Shown piece after piece: positions 44,016 through 56,080 of a stretch of 64,000 bases of DNA. The translations under genes were made by a program, and so were the position numbers. Source of the DNA: Limnephilus marmoratus (Eukaryota > Arthropoda > Insecta > Trichoptera > Limnephilidae); contig OU862910.1 of NCBI GenBank assembly GCA_917880885.1, positions 53,869,285 through 53,933,284 of the forward strand, written 5' to 3'. Position 1 is the stretch's first letter. Each line of letters opens with the position of its first letter. The notes under the pieces were generated by a model. The model was not told the DNA's origin, ran no database searches, and saw only the letters and a list, made by a program, of their open reading frames with translations.

Positions 44016-44085
44016 TAATCCTTATAGCTCGGTGGTTAGAGCAAATGCGCTATAAGTGTGAAGATCTCGTACTTAACCTAACTTT
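44016..44085 (+). other. Decayed tRNA-like sequence
   Basis: CTTATAGCTCGGTGGTTAGA resembles a tRNA D-arm/A-box, but the downstream GATCTCGTACTT only weakly fits a B box and no cloverleaf can be drawn by eye. Probably the head of an old SINE. Confidence 0.25.
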
Positions 44086-44524
44086 TTCTAATGTGTTTTA
44101 AAGTTTATTTTCTGTTTCAAATTTAAATAAGTAACTACTTTTCTTACTCTAGAAAGGAAAATATTTGCAGTGTGCGTGTTTGTTTTATCGATCGACACGA
44201 ATTTCAAATTTACTGCTTTATTTAATGCTAAAATCGTGAAAACCTGTAGTTAAATGTTTTGCAGCTCTCTCTATTTTGATAATATTAATTCATAAATAAT
44301 ATTATGAACTGATATCAGTAAAAAGGCGACGTTTTCACCTGAGCTGTGGTATAATTCACAAACGGACTTTGCTGATTTTTATCGACGTGTTTGGTGCGTG
44401 TTAAAAAGATGACATCAAATTAAATGATTTATTCCGACATTATGGCATGGAAAATAATCAGGACACTGGAATTAGTATTCAAACTGCATTTAAAATTAAC
44501 AAGAAAGTTAAGGTAGTTCGAATG

Positions 44525-45045
44525 GACGCTTTTATAATTATCGTAACGTTACACGGTTACAGTACCTACGGTTACGGCAAAAAAGACAATAAATATACGT
44601 TCCTTATCACAATAATGCTGCAGCTCTTTCAAAGATGAGATACACAATGTGCGTAGGTCTGTTTCCTCCAAAGGAAAGGGTCATCATTTTCTTGCATTTC
44701 AAGACATATAAGACATATAATCTCTTTCTTACACACTAAATGAACAAAACAGTCGAAAATGAGACAAACGGTGAACGTATGTCTGCACCTCTCCAACGGA
44801 AACATACAATCATTATCACACATATCCCTCACACGTATAAAAAAATGAAACACAATTCCCGTCGCAAAAAAGTAGTAGTTAGGTACTTTGGAAGAAACAG
44901 TCATACGTATTGTGTGTGTCTCACCATTATTTAATGTTTAAGAAAGAGCTGTAGCATTATAGCTGTAAGGAACGTATGTTTATTACCTTTTTTCCATCAC
45001 GGTACCGTAACCGTGAATCGTCACGGTAATTATAAAAGCTCACAA
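44525..45045. mobile_element. Foldback element F2 with ~110-bp arms
   Basis: The left arm (TTTATAATTATCGTAACG, CGGTTACGG, GTTCCTTATCACAATAATGC) is inverted at about 44938-45045 (AGCATTATAGCTGTAAGGAA, CCGTAACCGTG, CACGGTAATTATAAAAG). No transposase frame. A fragment of the same family lies at 9085-9205. Confidence 0.7.
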
Positions 45046-47755
45046 TATGTCAAAAGTAGTTGTTCACGAAAAATGATTTCGCAAGTTTTTGAGTTTAAAT
45101 TATTATGGAAATCATTGTGAATGCAGAGCATTGGTAGTTTTGTCATTTCTGTGTTCAAATAGAAAGGGTCATTGTTAACGTACCTAATGCAACAACTTGC
45201 AGTCAACGTAATCAACTGTCAACTTAATGTAACAATAGTTGGGGTATTGTAAACCCCTGGGGATATTTTCACAAACTACAAATCCCGTTTAAAATATACG
45301 GAAGATTTAAAGTTTACTTCTCTGATTCTGATCATTGTACTTAAATGTGTAATTTTAATATTTTCATTCATAATTATTAATTTGAAAACTGGCTACAAAG
45401 TCGTCGCCGTCTACAGTGACGTCAACGCCGCCGAATTCACGATTAAAAACGAACATGTCGTTTTGGCGGCATATCGAAAATGGCACATTTAAAATCGTTA
45501 TTCGTCATCATAAAAATGAAATAAAAATACATTCATTACCGCAATTTTTTTCAATAATAAAAAAAAACAGTGAAAAACCCTCAACAACAGTCAATCTAAA
45601 AAGTAATTTTAATCTGTTCGTTACTCAGTCTGAAGCAAAAAAACTCTCGAACGATGATCTCTGGCGTGATGAAATTTACACAGGTTTTTATATAAAAATA
45701 GTTTCCACCATAAAAGCTATGAAGAAATAATGTCAACTAATCTGTTAAAAAGAAACAAACCCAATTTGGTTTGTTTATCCATTTTATACTGCTGTGCAAT
45801 AACATATGTATTTCGAAAAAAGCGTTAAAGTAGCTAGGGTAATAATAATAAGTAATAACACTAATAATAAATAATAATAAATTCGAGCATATTATGCAGT
45901 AAGCCCAGGGGTAATGCCCTCATAGTTGTATTTATGATAATTATAATATGTATTATGATAATTTTGGCCGGCTGCCGCATTTCTTAAGTCACATTATTGG
46001 CTGGCTATCTTTGGAAATAAATAATCCCAATTCAAAGTTCGATGCAAATAAAACGAGATAGGTTTGTTTATAATGTATGATTTAATTGCTGACAACCCGT
46101 GCAGGTTAAGGCCCCGTAGTAAACGCTCAAAAAGAGGAAGGGAGACATGTAAATACGAATGTTAGACGGAGCGCGCTAATAATATTAGGAACGATAATAA
46201 TTAAGCGAAAATTGCGAAAATGTTTAATAAAACACTACCCGTTTAAAATAGAGCAAAAATCTCGTAGGAAATATCTTAAAAAGCATTTAAAGATACACTG
46301 TGAATTTTTTCATGGGTATAACTAGACAAAAAAATTACACAAAAAATTGTTTATAATAATTTTCGGAGCGTACTTTGCGATTTTTTTCTATCGATGGAAT
46401 TTCATATATTTACAATTTAGGCGCGGCAAATGTATAGATGTTTAAAAAAATAACATGCATTTATTACATATATTTTTTAGAAGTGTTAAAGAAAAATATG
46501 TTGTAAAACGTAAAACCAAAGATTACTACTACCTAATGGGAGTAGTTTGCAATGTTTGCATACGAAAAGAATTTGTTCATTTTTTGAAGATGCACACCTT
46601 CGTAGTATTTGTTAACAATATAGTTTGATCAAGGAAAGAATTTATTCATTTAGTTTAAAGTTCTTTTAGTTTACTTGTTAATTATTAATTTATTTAGTTT
46701 ATTCGTTAATTGGTAAACAATATCGGCGACACCAGGAAGCACAGTCCCACCCAGTAAAAACTGCGGATAGCACACCTCTTATATTTCAATAAGATATTAA
46801 AGTAAAAAACTAACTAATTCGGAATGCGGGACGTGTAAACTTAAATTAATTCATAAACTGCTCGTTCAAAGATGACGGTAATTTAATTATGTTATTAAAA
46901 AAATCCTTTTTGCAAGTCACGCTGTAAATTATTAATATTAATTGTCCATTTGCGCCCTTAAATACTCGTACGTAAAATGAATATGATTAAATACTTTCGT
47001 TCTTTGAAGAAATGCATCCAAATACAATATTGAATAGGTGATTAAATCTAATATTGCATTTGCAAACAAACAACCCATCTTAATATTTTACAAAATAACT
47101 TGCAAAAAAAGGTTTTTCCTAAAATAATTAAATTACCCCGATCAATGAACGAGCAGATTATAAATTATTTTAGGTTTAGCCTTAATGTACATGTTTTTCA
47201 AGTACTCACGTTAGAACTTCCTTTGCATTTTCAGTTTTCAGATTTCAGTTATAGGTATGAAATATACCATTTTTTAGGGTGCGATGTTAAGTATCAATAT
47301 ATGTTTTAGGTATTATTTTTATCTCTTATTTTCTCCTACCTGTCTCTTTTAGTGACGTTCTTTAATTTCAATTTAGGCGCTTACCTATTTTAATGTGATC
47401 TTCGACTTAATCTGAAACAAGGAAGTGATTTAAGTCCACACAACCTTCAAGCAACGAGGATTTGGCAACATTAAAAACATCGAATGGCAAGGTTACTTTG
47501 AATTTCACCTACTAGAGGACAAAAACATACCAATAAAAATATGGTCAGGCTGAAACAATTTGACTCAAACTCTAGCTACATTCCGGTTAGTTCCGTATGA
47601 ATCCGAGCAATGAGCATTAAATTTTATTATTTGTTTTTAAATCCAAAACAAGTTACATTATGTATTTACAACAAGCTTTACTTTGTTTTGAGAGCTGCAA
47701 AAGATGATTTCGGCACATTTATTATGTTATATTATTTATAAAACCATTGTCAGAT
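45046..47755. other. Non-coding DNA with one unrecognised 104-codon frame
   Basis: The plus-strand frame 45416-45730 (starting MTSTPPNSRLKTNMSFWRHI, ending STIKAMKK) has no recognised domain, signal peptide or compositional mark of coding sequence, and is probably chance. The rest is AT-rich with a short (AAT)n run near 45842-45885. Confidence 0.45.
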
Positions 47756-47759
47756 GCCA

Positions 47760-48395
47760 ACTTGAATAAACTCTACGTTATGGTCACCCTTTTTTAACAC
47801 TCGTTCAGACAACATTGAAAAGATTCAACGGAAGTTTCTAAGGTTTATAAACTATAAATTGCATATTCCTACACTAAACATTGATTACAATTACCCCCTG
47901 GATAAAATGTCTCTATTGAAACTTTCAGAAAGAAGAATAAGCACAGATTTAATACTATTACATAAAATACTGCATTACAAAATTGACTGTCCTGAATTAC
48001 TTCCATTTATCAATATCCATGTTTCCAAAAAATCACGTCGAAATTTATTACCCTTTTACTTCAATAACACCAGGACACTAGCTTTTCAAAATTCTCCGTT
48101 TCCGAGACTTCACAGTCTCGAAAATACATATTCTCATCTGGGTTATATATTTCATCTTAAAACTAATTAGTATAAATGTTGTATTCTTTCACTTTTATTC
48201 TTCTAGACACAAATAGATTTACATAATTTACATAAGTATTTTTAATTATATTATGTGCTTTTGTTGTTGCATTGTATTGTGTATTTTATTTTCTCATTAT
48301 ACCATATTTTCTTCATTGTTTGATAATCAACTTATAAACTATAATGTAAAAGCCCGTCAGGACGTGTAATAAAAAAAATTAAAAAATAAAAATAC
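47760..48395 (+). pseudogene. Jockey/CR1-type LINE 3' end
   Basis: The plus strand reads STLWSPFFNTRSDNIEKIQR then KFLRFINYKLHIPTLNIDYN and LSERRISTDLILLHKILHYK, with PELLPFINIHVSKKSRRNLL and a TAG stop at about 48168-48170. The order VWxPxxxxxxxxIExIQRxFLRF, then LxxRRxxxDLxxLxKIL, is the C-terminus of Jockey/CR1-type pol proteins. The 3' UTR ends GCCCGTCAGGACGTGTAATA and an A-rich tail near 48390. The 5' part is truncated. The retained frame is open. Confidence 0.8.
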
Positions 48396-49500
48396 AACTG
48401 ATATCCGTCGGTCTTCGATAGAGAACTATAAAATTTAACCAAGGACATAAAACCATTTACAAATGGATTCTATTAACTTTTTTTGTGTAGGCGTATGACA
48501 AAAACGCGGAAGTATTTCGTACAATCTCATCTTGTTTCTTATTTCTTTCATTGAACCGATTACAAAGGATATCATCTAAAAAAAGTAGTTGCGTGTCGTA
48601 GAGTATATGATAAATACGCTCAACAATGTTCTTAAAATAATTACCTTTGTAAGAACATTGTAAATCCAAAATTATGTAAATGTATCAAACGTTTTTATAT
48701 CCGAGAAACCATCGGGACCTCAAACAAACCCTGAATAGTTACCTACCGAGCAACCAACACAGGGTAAAATATTTTTTACTATGTTTCGATGTTTTTTCGG
48801 TGTTCTTTTATAGTAGTAAAATAGGTTGAATTTTAGCATGTAAGTCACACGCCGACACTGTATGTACATACAATGTAATACGCAGATGTACAAACTGACG
48901 CAAGTGAAATTCAGTATTAATAAAAAAACATCTTCAAATGTTAATATCAGGTTTTTTTTTTATTAAAAACGTGTCTAGTATCGAGTGGATACCCACCGTC
49001 ATTTAGGTATTAAAGGTCGCCGGTGTCTCAAAATAAACCATAATACAGAACGTGTAATAGGGACACTTGTCTATTGGCCGCATTTCGGTAAGTGTTGCGT
49101 AATATTGATTGTATGACATCGCAGAGCTCTGTTACGTCTGATTCCTGAGTGGCGTGCACGGACTTTTTAATCAGGGTAATCAGCAATATATTGATTTTTA
49201 AAACAATGACTTGATAAGTTTCGCAAAGAATGGCTAAGATGCTGGTTTTAATGGATGTTTGATTGGGTTTAGAGTCAAATCAAACATCCAAGTAATCGCT
49301 TCATTTATGCACATTATAAGCCAATTACTGGATAGTAAAATTTCTATATTTCAATGAAATTCAACACAATATACGTGTATATATTGATAGCAAATGGCAC
49401 TTACAGCTACATGTGTGATTTGTATCGAAAGGCACGGCCTTTTATGACATGTGTCTTCTCTTGAAAGCGCTTGCACACACATGTTCAGTTTTGTGTGGAA
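48396..49500. other. Non-coding AT-rich DNA
   Basis: No gene or complete element was recognised. Confidence 0.5.
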
Positions 49501-49654
49501 TATAGTCCACATTTGTAGTGTTGGGTAGGACACGAAATCAGGATGAGTTTGTATGATGTACTCAAATACCGAAATGAGGTGTTGAGGTGTCCCACCTCAT
49601 TTGAGGTGAGGTGTTACAAAATATTTTCGCTTACGGAGGGAGGGGGGGGGCTAG

Positions 49655-49893
49655 AGAATTTCAGTGAAGGTGTTTTTTACATCAGCTCCACAAAAATTCC
49701 CCTAAGACCCTATGTCATCTTTGGGGATGCTTATTAATCCATCCCTCCAGTGGTGCAAGGCGTAAGGCCGGAGAAGTCAAAGGGACTCCCTCAACCACTC
49801 TCGTAGCGAACCGCTTGGGATGACCTATATCAGAGGTGTTGGTTATATAATAAATGGTTCCCGGGGTGGCGGTACCTATACCCGCCTCCCATG
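49655..49893 (-). mobile_element. Retroposon R, copy 9 (internally deleted)
   Basis: The inverse of the family: TTACATCAGCTCCACA, ACCCTATGTCATCTTTGGGG, GGGACTCCCTCAACCACTCT, GGTGTTGGTTATATAATAAA and GGCGGTACCTATACCCGCCT. Its deletion differs from that of copies 6 and 8. Confidence 0.7.
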
Positions 49894-50015
49894 TTTGTTA
49901 TTTTTGTAATATGAAAAAAGGATATTAAAAAAGGCCTACCCTCCCCCTGCACCCCCCCTCTGATCCCCCCTCACTAACCCCCTCCACCTCATCTCAACAC
50001 TCCCTTAACCGGTTG

Positions 50016-50392
50016 GAGCTGCTGGGACTCTTGTGCGGTATTCACATAACAATAATTTAAAATAAAAAAATATTTAAAAGTTTTTTTTTCGAGCAGTTGG
50101 TACTCTTGTGCGGTATTCACTTAACAATAATTTCGAATAAAAAAAATAATTTCGGAGCAGTTGGTACGCTTGTGCGGTAATTTATAATATTTTTTTTGGA
50201 GCAGTTGGTACTCTTGTGCGTAATTACATACTTATAACAATACATAATTTAAAATAAAAAATATTTAGAAAAAAAAAATATTTTTTGAGCAGTCGGGACT
50301 CTTGTGCAGTATTCACATAACACTAATTTACAATAAAAAAATATTTAAAAAAAAAATTCGAGCAGTTGGTACTCTTGTGCGGTATTCACAAT
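50016..50392. repeat. Tandem array of SINE S1 tail units (about six)
   Basis: GAGCAGTTGGTACTCTTGTG then CGGTATTCAC recurs at about 50016, 50093, 50156, 50200, 50287 and 50362, each followed by an A/T-rich spacer of variable length. The core equals the 3' end of SINE S1 copy 1 (GGAGCAGTTGAGATTCTTGT). Confidence 0.75.
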
Positions 50393-50399
50393 ATATGTG

Positions 50400-50800
50400 A
50401 ATGGCTCACCCCAACCACCTCACGGTTCTAATACAAAGATGTCATACAATACACCAACCACCTCATACCTCACCTCATATTTGTCCCATACGTGGCAACC
50501 CGACATGACATGTAGTCCAATACACCAACCACCTCACACCTCACCTCATATTTGTCCCATACGTGTCATGACATGAATGTAGTCCTATAAAACAACCACC
50601 TCACACCTCAAATTTGTCTCCCCTTCATATTTGTCCCATACGTGACATGACATGAATGTTGTCCAGTAAACCAACCACCTTACACCTCATATTTGTCCCC
50701 CCTTCATATTTGTCCCATGCGCGACAACGTGACATGGCATTTGTAGTAATACAAAGAAAAAGAGCTGGTACAAATACATTTTGTGAGGTGGGGGACATTT
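50400..50800. repeat. Tandem satellite-like repeat, four to five units of roughly 75-110 bp
   Basis: CCAACCACCTCACACCTC, CATATTTGTCCCATACGTG and GACATGACATGAATGTAGTC recur in order. Related text at 49516-49610 (GTTGGGTAGGACACG, GAGGTGAGGTGTT) and at 19570-19610 suggests it grew inside a dispersed element. Confidence 0.7.
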
Positions 50801-51344
50801 TACGTGTTTGCATGGGACATTTGAGGTGCCTCTTGTATGAGGTACTCAACACTTCACATTTGAATACGACATGTGCCTCATTTTGCAAATTTGGTTCCTG
50901 CTTTTGACACGTTATATAGTACGGCGGTAGGCGGGGCGCGCGCGGAGTTGCGATTCATAGCTTTAATTTCATGTGTATTTTTTAAAGCGTAGATTGATTT
51001 CTTGCAAAAGTTAAAAAATTAATAAATCATATTATTATTTATTTTATGCGAGAAAGCTAGGGTAGGCAGTGCTTATGTGAAAAAACGTACGCCTCTGCTG
51101 GCCAGTGGCTACTGTCTCCATGTACACGTGGTCTAAGTAACAGCTGTCTACAATTGCAACTTCTCGCCAATAATTAATTAGCATCAATGAGATAATAATA
51201 TGTACAAGCATCTGTATCACTAAAAATAACAGTATAATTGTTTGACATAGATGTTTGAAGTGCGAGGGAAGTGGTTGGTGCGACATTGTTATATATATTT
51301 CGTACGTTTTTTTATAGGACAATCACAAAATGTTTTTTTCATGA

Positions 51345-52143
51345 CAGAAGACTGAGGACAGAGGACAGAGGACAGGGGACAGGGCACAGAGGACAGAGGA
51401 CAGAGGACAGGGGACAGGCGACAGGGGACAGGGAACAGTGGACAGTGGACAGGGGACAGGGGACAGGGGACAGGGGACAGGCGACAGGGGACAGGGAACA
51501 GTGGACAGTGGACAGGGGACAGGGGACAGGGGACAGGGGACAGGGGACAGGGGACAGGGGACAGGGGACAGGGGACAGGGGACAGGGGACAGGGGACTGG
51601 GGACAGGGGACAGGGGACAGGGGACAGGGGACAGGGGACAGGGGACAGGGGACAGGGGACAGGGGACAGGGGACAGGGGACAGGGGACAGGGGACAGGGG
51701 ACAGGGGACAGGGGACAGGGGACAGGGGACAGGGGACAGGGGACAGGGGACAGGGGACAGGGGACAGGGGACAGGGGACAGGGGACAGGGGACAGGGGAC
51801 AGGGGACAGGGGACAGGGGACAGGGGACAGGGGACAGGGGACAGGGGACAGGGGACAGGGGACAGGGGACAGGGGACAGGGGACAGGGGACAGGGGACAG
51901 GGGACAGGGGACAGGGGACAGGGGACAGGGGACAGGGGACAGGGGACAGGGGACAGGGGACAGGGGACAGGGGACAGGGGACAGGGGACAGGGGACAGGG
52001 GACAGGGGACAGGGGACAGGGGACAGGGGACAGGGGACAGGGGACAGGGGACAGGGGGCAGGGGGCAGGGGGCAGGGGGCAGGGGGCAGGGGGCAGGGGG
52101 CAGGGGACAGGGGGCAAGGGGCAGGGGACAGGGGGCAGGGGAA
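51345..52143. repeat. GGGGACA minisatellite, ~800 bp
   Basis: A seven-base unit repeats more than 100 times. The left ~150 bp is degenerate (GAGGACA, GTGGACA, GCGACAG variants), the centre is almost perfect GGGGACA, and the right ~90 bp is GGGGGCA. The plus strand is G-rich throughout. Because seven is not a multiple of three, every frame that lacks a stop gives the same heptapeptide (GQGTGDR, or PLSPVPC on the other strand); these are not proteins. Confidence 0.97.
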
Positions 52144-53462
52144 AGAAGAATGCATATATCGATCACAACAAATTAAATGCTGTTCCTCATTTTCTGTCAA
52201 TTTTTTCGCTTGATTCATTGATCAATTCTAATCATACTGACCGATGGACTTGACATTATTTAACAAGCCTTCCCGCGTCATCGAACAGTTTCATAATGAA
52301 CATAAAAAAACATACAAATTATTATATTATAATATTCAATACGCAATTTATGTTGACATTCTGCATTGAACTTTTGGCATCCTGAAAAACCCACACCGAG
52401 GAAATAGGAAATTGAACTTTATTTCCGTAGAAGGAGAAACTTAAGTGAGCCGTAATATAATCTGTAAATATTAATGTAATGTCTGCTAACAGTTAGTTGT
52501 CCTTGAAACAACTAATAAAAATACCGAAATTTTATTGAAAAACTAATATTTCCATTGATACTATGTTTTTGTTGAAATTTCTTCATCGGTTTTCAAACAT
52601 TTCTTTATGAAATTTAAAATTATATTAGAGATATATTTAATTTATCATGCAAACCTAGACGTCTCCGTCTGACCCCAATTATATAAGTAGTCATTTCTCC
52701 AAGTTGAAGATACTCTCAGTATCACCCTGGTTAGAGTTAGAGGCCACCACGCAGTGGTTTTCAGAAACTTAGCTTAACTTAGCTTAGCTTGACCAATTGG
52801 CTTCAAACAGAGAAAACTCTTTTGCAAAAAAATAAAAAAATAACAAAAAAATAATAATTTTTTGAGAAATGTTTAAATAACGAAATGGAATCTTAACGCG
52901 AATGTTGCTGAACATCACTATTTTGAATCTAGGATTTTTGTCAAAGATTTTCAGTCCAAAAACTTTTTTAAGTACCTACACATCATCAAACATACTCATT
53001 TCGGTATTCTTTGCCATAGTCCTGCGTGAAATATGGTTCAATGAACTCAAATTCGTTTTGAAATTAAGCTTCATTTTCAAAATTAAAACTGAAGTTAGGA
53101 GAAGCTTTTGGAGCCGGGTCGCGGCTTTTCCTTGCATTTTTTTTCAAATTTGACCTTTCAAAATTCTGACTCAATTTACTCAAAAATGAAAGCTCAAATC
53201 AACAAAAGTAACACTTTAAAATCGACTTTAAATGTGATGTGAATTCACCAGTTTTCTCGTTATTTGTTTTTGGGGTGTTATGCCGTATTGCGCTACGTAC
53301 TTCTTTAACACGACATAACATCCCAAAAACAAATAACGAAAATACTTTTGGCCGTGAAAATCTTAAAACGTATATCACCAGTTTTCGTTTGTCATTTTCA
53401 AAATTCGAACTGACGGACGATCCCGTTATTTTACACCGTTCTGCACTAATACTCGTAGTAGT
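52144..53462. other. Non-coding DNA with a SINE S1 scrap
   Basis: Only AAGATACTCTCAGTATCACC near 52708 is recognised, as a short piece of the SINE S1 body. An inverted pair, GTTATTTGTTTTTGGG-TGTTATG near 53260 and its complement near 53310, forms a hairpin. No gene. Confidence 0.5.
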
Positions 53463-53830
53463 GATTCGCTACATTTGGTGACTTAGCAGGTATGCCCGGG
53501 TTTATGGTTTGTCAACTGCGTGGCAGGCCGCGTCAACTGCGTGGCAGGCCGATACTGGTAGAGGGAGACCTTTTGATTTATCCAGCAGGACTCTCTCGGA
53601 ACATCGCCTTGCACCGCAGTGGGGGGATATATTATTCGTATTATATTCCCCCCACTGTACATATATTCATATGTCCGTCATTCCTAGACACCCAGATTGC
53701 TACACACTCCATACCTTTTTCCTTCCCAGATCTTCCTCTACTTCCTTACTCAAAAAATACCTTCTACACAGCATCCCCAAAGATGACATAGAACCTGAGG
53801 GGAATCATTTTCCTCAGGGCTTCCTAAAAA
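53463..53830 (+). mobile_element. Retroposon R, copy 10
   Basis: TTCGCTACATTTGGTGACTT, an internal duplication of the segment CAACTGCGTGGCAGGCCG, ATGTCCGTCATTCCTAGACA and the left part of the hairpin, ending TCCTCAGGGCTTCCTAAAAA. Its last bases adjoin SINE S2. Confidence 0.7.
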
Positions 53831-53862
53831 AGTATATCGTTATATATCAGTTGTTATATATG

Positions 53863-54062
53863 ACCGGTCAGTGGTTGAGTGGGCATAGCGCTTGGGTCCC
53901 ACCTGGGCGTCGCATGTTCGATTCCTCAGCTGGCTAAGTCCTCCATCACAACACAAGCAACATTTTCGGCTTTCTGTAGTGGTAGTAGGAGATTTTCAAA
54001 CATTGTTGGGTTATTCGTAACCCGGGAATGTTTGTCTTTCTTTAAAAAAAAAAATTTAAAAA
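53863..54062 (+). mobile_element. tRNA-derived SINE family S2 (~200 bp)
   Basis: The head has an A box (TGGTTGAGTGG, about 53872) and a B box-like TGTTCGATTCC (about 53915) about 43 bp apart, as in tRNA genes. An unrelated ~120-bp body follows (CTGTAGTGGTAGTAGGAG, GGGTTATTCGTAACCCGGG), then TTCTTT and an A-rich tail. The body shares nothing with S1. Confidence 0.7.
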
Positions 54063-54267
54063 AATAAAATATAATATTCGTAGTGCGTGTGTGTGCAAGT
54101 ACCTATTCGTACGCTGATTTTAATGTAAAATATTTTGTTTTTGTGTTACAATTTACTGCAAATATTACAGGTGCTTACTTAAAATAACTTACATTTCTCA
54201 AGTATCCACCATCGGATAATAAGAGGTTAGTGCTCTTTTTACTATACAGTCTGGGACATTGTTCTTG

Positions 54268-54432
54268 CTAATCAATTACGAGCGACCTTGTAGTCATGGA
54301 TCCACGAGTATATTCATTATTCATCTGTCGTGCCATTGGAACGAAGTCTTCTGTCTTCTCTTTTAACATCGCCAATCCGACAAGGACAAATAACACCATC
54401 CAACCAACTCGCATTACGACAAACACCACCAT
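54268..54432 (-). CDS. Candidate 54-codon small secreted peptide ORF
   Basis: A minus-strand ATG at 54432 opens a 54-codon frame ending in TAG. From the second in-frame ATG it reads MRVGWMVLFVLVGLAML, then charged KEKTEDFVPMARQMNNEYTRG, and ends RSLVID. The start resembles a signal peptide and the remainder a short mature peptide, or the first exon of a longer one. The surrounding 54240-54480 does not belong to any repeat family seen in the window. No homologue is recognised, no clear promoter is visible, and an ORF of this length can occur by chance. Confidence 0.25.
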   Translation of the reverse strand: MVVFVVMRVGWMVLFVLVGLAMLKEKTEDFVPMARQMNNEYTRGSMTTRSLVID

Positions 54433-54885
54433 CGAACATCTTATATTTTAATTTCTAACAAACGAAAACCTTGGAACTGGTAGGTACCTACGGAAAAATG
54501 AGTGGAAATTATATTTAAGAGAACACAACCTCTACATATCGATACATCGCTATAGAAAAAATATAATACATGTGATTACATCTGAATTTTTGAATACACA
54601 TTAGGCAACATGCGCAATTACCTATATAGGTTTCATTATAAAATTATAATGCACGATTGACTTCAAAACCGAAGAGATAAACCAACAGACGTGTGTTGTG
54701 GACATGTCTGTTTGTCCGAAGTAAGTTCAATTTTCCTCTACTTTTGTTTGGATGAAATTCATCAATCTTCTCTTTTGAGCTGCTGTATATGCTCATTTTC
54801 TAATTTTGGTCGAGTAGATTCTAAATATAGGCTATATTTTTGGGTTCAAAAGTTGGATATCCTAAACCTACCGCCCCAAATATAT

Positions 54886-55392
54886 AAAACCCGGCATGCG
54901 TTGCTATGCCATTTAATAAAGAAATTGTTTCTCCCTGCACGTCCATTCCCATTCGTCCCGTTCCCCTCCCCCCCATTCCTCTCCCGCGTCCTCTTCCCCT
55001 CTCGCGTTTCCACTCCGCCTCCTTCACCTCCACTCCCCTCTCCCCACTCCACTCCATAAATTAATTATTGGTACATTTAGTTTTCAAACAGCTCGCGTGC
55101 CACCTTTTGCAATTTTTATACAAATTTCATAATGAGCTCACCGCACAATAACGAACACAACAAAAAAATAATTATCCTATTTGGTGCAGTTGTTCGGAAT
55201 TTATGCGCGTTCATACATTTCGGCGATTCATTTTTATACAAATTTCATAATTCCAGAGCTCACCAGTAATTTATACAAACCTTGTCCTGACAATAACGAA
55301 CACATCAATAAAAGAATTATCCAATTTGGCGCAGTCGTTCGGAAGTTATGCGCGTACATACATTTCGGCGATTCATTTTTATTTATATAGAA
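54886..55392 (-). mobile_element. Helitron-like element, non-autonomous
   Basis: The left end CCCGGCATGCGTTGCTATGC then CATTTAATAAAGAAATTG is followed by a C/T-rich block (about 54940-55056). Next come TTTATACAAATTTCATAATG (twice), TGGTGCAGTCGTTCGGAAGT and ATGCGCGTACATACATTTCG. On the minus strand the 5' end is TCTATATAAATAAAAATGAA. A ~130-bp segment is duplicated inside. The terminal CTAG has been lost. Confidence 0.65.
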
Positions 55393-55455
55393 GAAGAAGA
55401 TAGAAGATAGAAGAAGATAGATAGAGATAATGTTTTTTTTAATGTTATGTATATA

Positions 55456-55831
55456 CAGGGTGTCCGGGGGTAAAGTGAATTATCTTCAGGAGGTGATTCT
55501 ACGTGAACGTACAAGTAAAAAAATATCTAACTTTTTTCTAAATTCCAACTTTTAGGGGAAGTTTTGAGGTAAAAAGATAAAATTAGTCCGGCGTGTGCGG
55601 CCAGATTTATTATTTTCCGCTGTTACGATACGGGCCAATCACAATCGAGTCGGGCGCCCGGCAGGCTCTCAACAAGTAAGATCGTACCTCACACTAAAGA
55701 TTTTTAGTAGGTACGTCTTTTTGTACGGAAAAAAATGTTGGAATTTCGGAAAAAGTTGTTAATCTTTTTTACTCCTACCATCATGTAGAGTCACCTCCCG
55801 AAATTAATGCACTTTACCCCCGGACACCCTG
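55456..55831. mobile_element. TIR element A, copy 2 (376 bp)
   Basis: It begins CAGGGTGTCCGGGGGTAAAG and ends TTTACCCCCGGACACCCTG, flanked by TA. Apart from the ends, it shares CCTACTAAAAATC in inverse orientation with copy 1, but lacks about 520 bp of its interior. Confidence 0.82.
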
Positions 55832-56080
55832 TATATTATCGAGGCTTCTGATCTAAGAGTATGAATCATAGTTCCATGCTTCTGACACACACAATGTTGT
55901 CATTTTTTGCCTCATCTGTTTTTAAAATATAATATTATCATTATAATCTCTAATGTTCTTTAAAGGGTAGATACTTAGTCCTTTTGTGTAAAAATTCACT
56001 TTCAAATATTTTCCAGTTTACATGATCTAAAAAATTTCATAATTCTTGATACGGCATAAAATAATGTTTAACATATCAAT

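Noticed and set aside
44016..44085. A functional tRNA gene
   Set aside because: The D-arm-like start is present, but the anticodon arm and T-arm do not fold and the B box is poor.
50016..50800. CRISPR-like repeat-spacer array
   Set aside because: Spacers are A/T-rich, variable and related to each other, the repeats are SINE tails, and the genome is eukaryotic.
51271..52253. Long open frames (up to ~300 codons) on both strands with heptapeptide repeats such as GQGTGDR or PLSPVPC
   Set aside because: They are created by a stop-free seven-base minisatellite; all frames give the same periodic peptide, so there is no evidence for a protein.
53509..53937. 142-codon plus-strand frame
   Set aside because: It spans retroposon R copy 10 and the head of SINE S2; no independent coding signal.
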